From: Chrysemys picta bellii
Taxonomy: Eukaryota > Chordata > Testudines > Emydidae
Reading direction: 5' to 3'
DNA length: 64,000 nucleotides
Assembly (NCBI RefSeq): GCF_011386835.1
Contig: NC_088792.1
Location: 46,986,882 to 47,050,881, forward strand
In this document: positions 29,828 to 64,000 of the stretch, piece after piece
How positions within the stretch are numbered: the first letter of the stretch is position 1
Layout: every line of letters starts with the position of its first letter
Program-made: the position numbers and the translations under genes
The notes under the pieces: model-generated
Seen by the model: only the letters and a program-made list of their open reading frames with translations
Told to the model about the DNA's origin: nothing
The model's database searches: none

Positions 29828-30102
29828 TTTATTTTACATTTTAATCTCAATATCTTTCTTCTTGTGGTTTAGCTAAAAAATTAGAATAGCTTATATTGAA
29901 GAAAATCTCTTTATAAAAATAGATATGTTATATACTTTTTAAAAAAATAACCCATGCAGCTTCTGTACAAAATCTATACAAATTTCACAACATATTTCAT
30001 TCTGAGAAACTTTCATGCACATGAAAGGCTTCTATTTTAATTAAAACAAAATTACTTCTGTTTAATCACAAAACACTGTTGCATAATCACTGTCCATCGC
30101 TG
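29828..30102 (-). other. KRIT1: KRIT1 3' UTR, with candidate poly(A) signal
   Basis: Sequence after the KRIT1 stop. The nearest minus-strand AATAAA is at 29828-29833, giving a 3' UTR of about 275-300 bases if used. Further signals downstream may extend it. Confidence 0.5.
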
Positions 30103-63851
<33,749 letters not shown>

Positions 63852-64000
63852 TTATTTAAGAATTACTGAAACATTACTTTTATTTAACAAGCGGACTAGC
63901 AAATTTTTGTTTTTAATTAACCAATTGTAGTGCTATGTGAAAAATTCTCTAAATAGCAAGGGTATGTGGGACATTCAACAGATACCGTAAGTGATTTTGA

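Overview
This is vertebrate nuclear DNA, most likely from a turtle. Both protein-coding genes are split by long introns with GT/AG borders. The repeats are dominated by CR1 LINEs, with L2-like tails, Penelope-like elements, and hAT, Harbinger and mariner-type MITEs. That mixture is typical of turtle and other reptile genomes. The species call is an inference from repeat content, not from a database match.

Two host genes lie on the minus strand in the order KRIT1 (upstream, high coordinates) then LRRD1. This matches the KRIT1-LRRD1 neighbourhood known from human chromosome 7q21. LRRD1 appears complete: five coding exons between 19243 and 805 join in frame into 984 residues. They comprise an N-terminal run of about 51-residue repeats, about 25 leucine-rich repeats and a C-terminal death domain. 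A CpG island at about 22300-22750, with a perfect RFX X-box and an NRF1-like site, is its probable promoter. KRIT1 is complete except for the first coding exon, which lies beyond base 64000. Fifteen exons from 63827 to 30103 join in frame into 702 residues, and all three NPx(Y/F) motifs, the ankyrin repeats and the FERM domain are present.

Layout: 1-804 is LRRD1 3' flank. 805-22700 is LRRD1, with introns holding a Penelope-like element, a 2.5 kb CMC/Chapaev-like DNA transposon, a fold-back hAT relic, a fold-back Penelope fragment and several MITEs. 22750-30100 is intergenic and repeat-filled (two CR1 copies on the minus strand, one split by a solo LTR, and one CR1 on the plus strand). 30103-64000 is KRIT1, with CR1 copies in its introns and a nearly full-length 4.3 kb PIF/Harbinger transposon at 35632-39924.

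The most unusual signals are: hammerhead-ribozyme-like cores in Penelope-like sequence, including two fold-back copies flanked by 11-12 bp duplications; an expanded tandem repeat in the LRRD1 N terminus; two decayed DNA transposons with few visible disruptions; and several MITEs whose ends and target-site duplications can be read to the base. No CRISPR arrays, rRNA or credible functional tRNA genes were seen.
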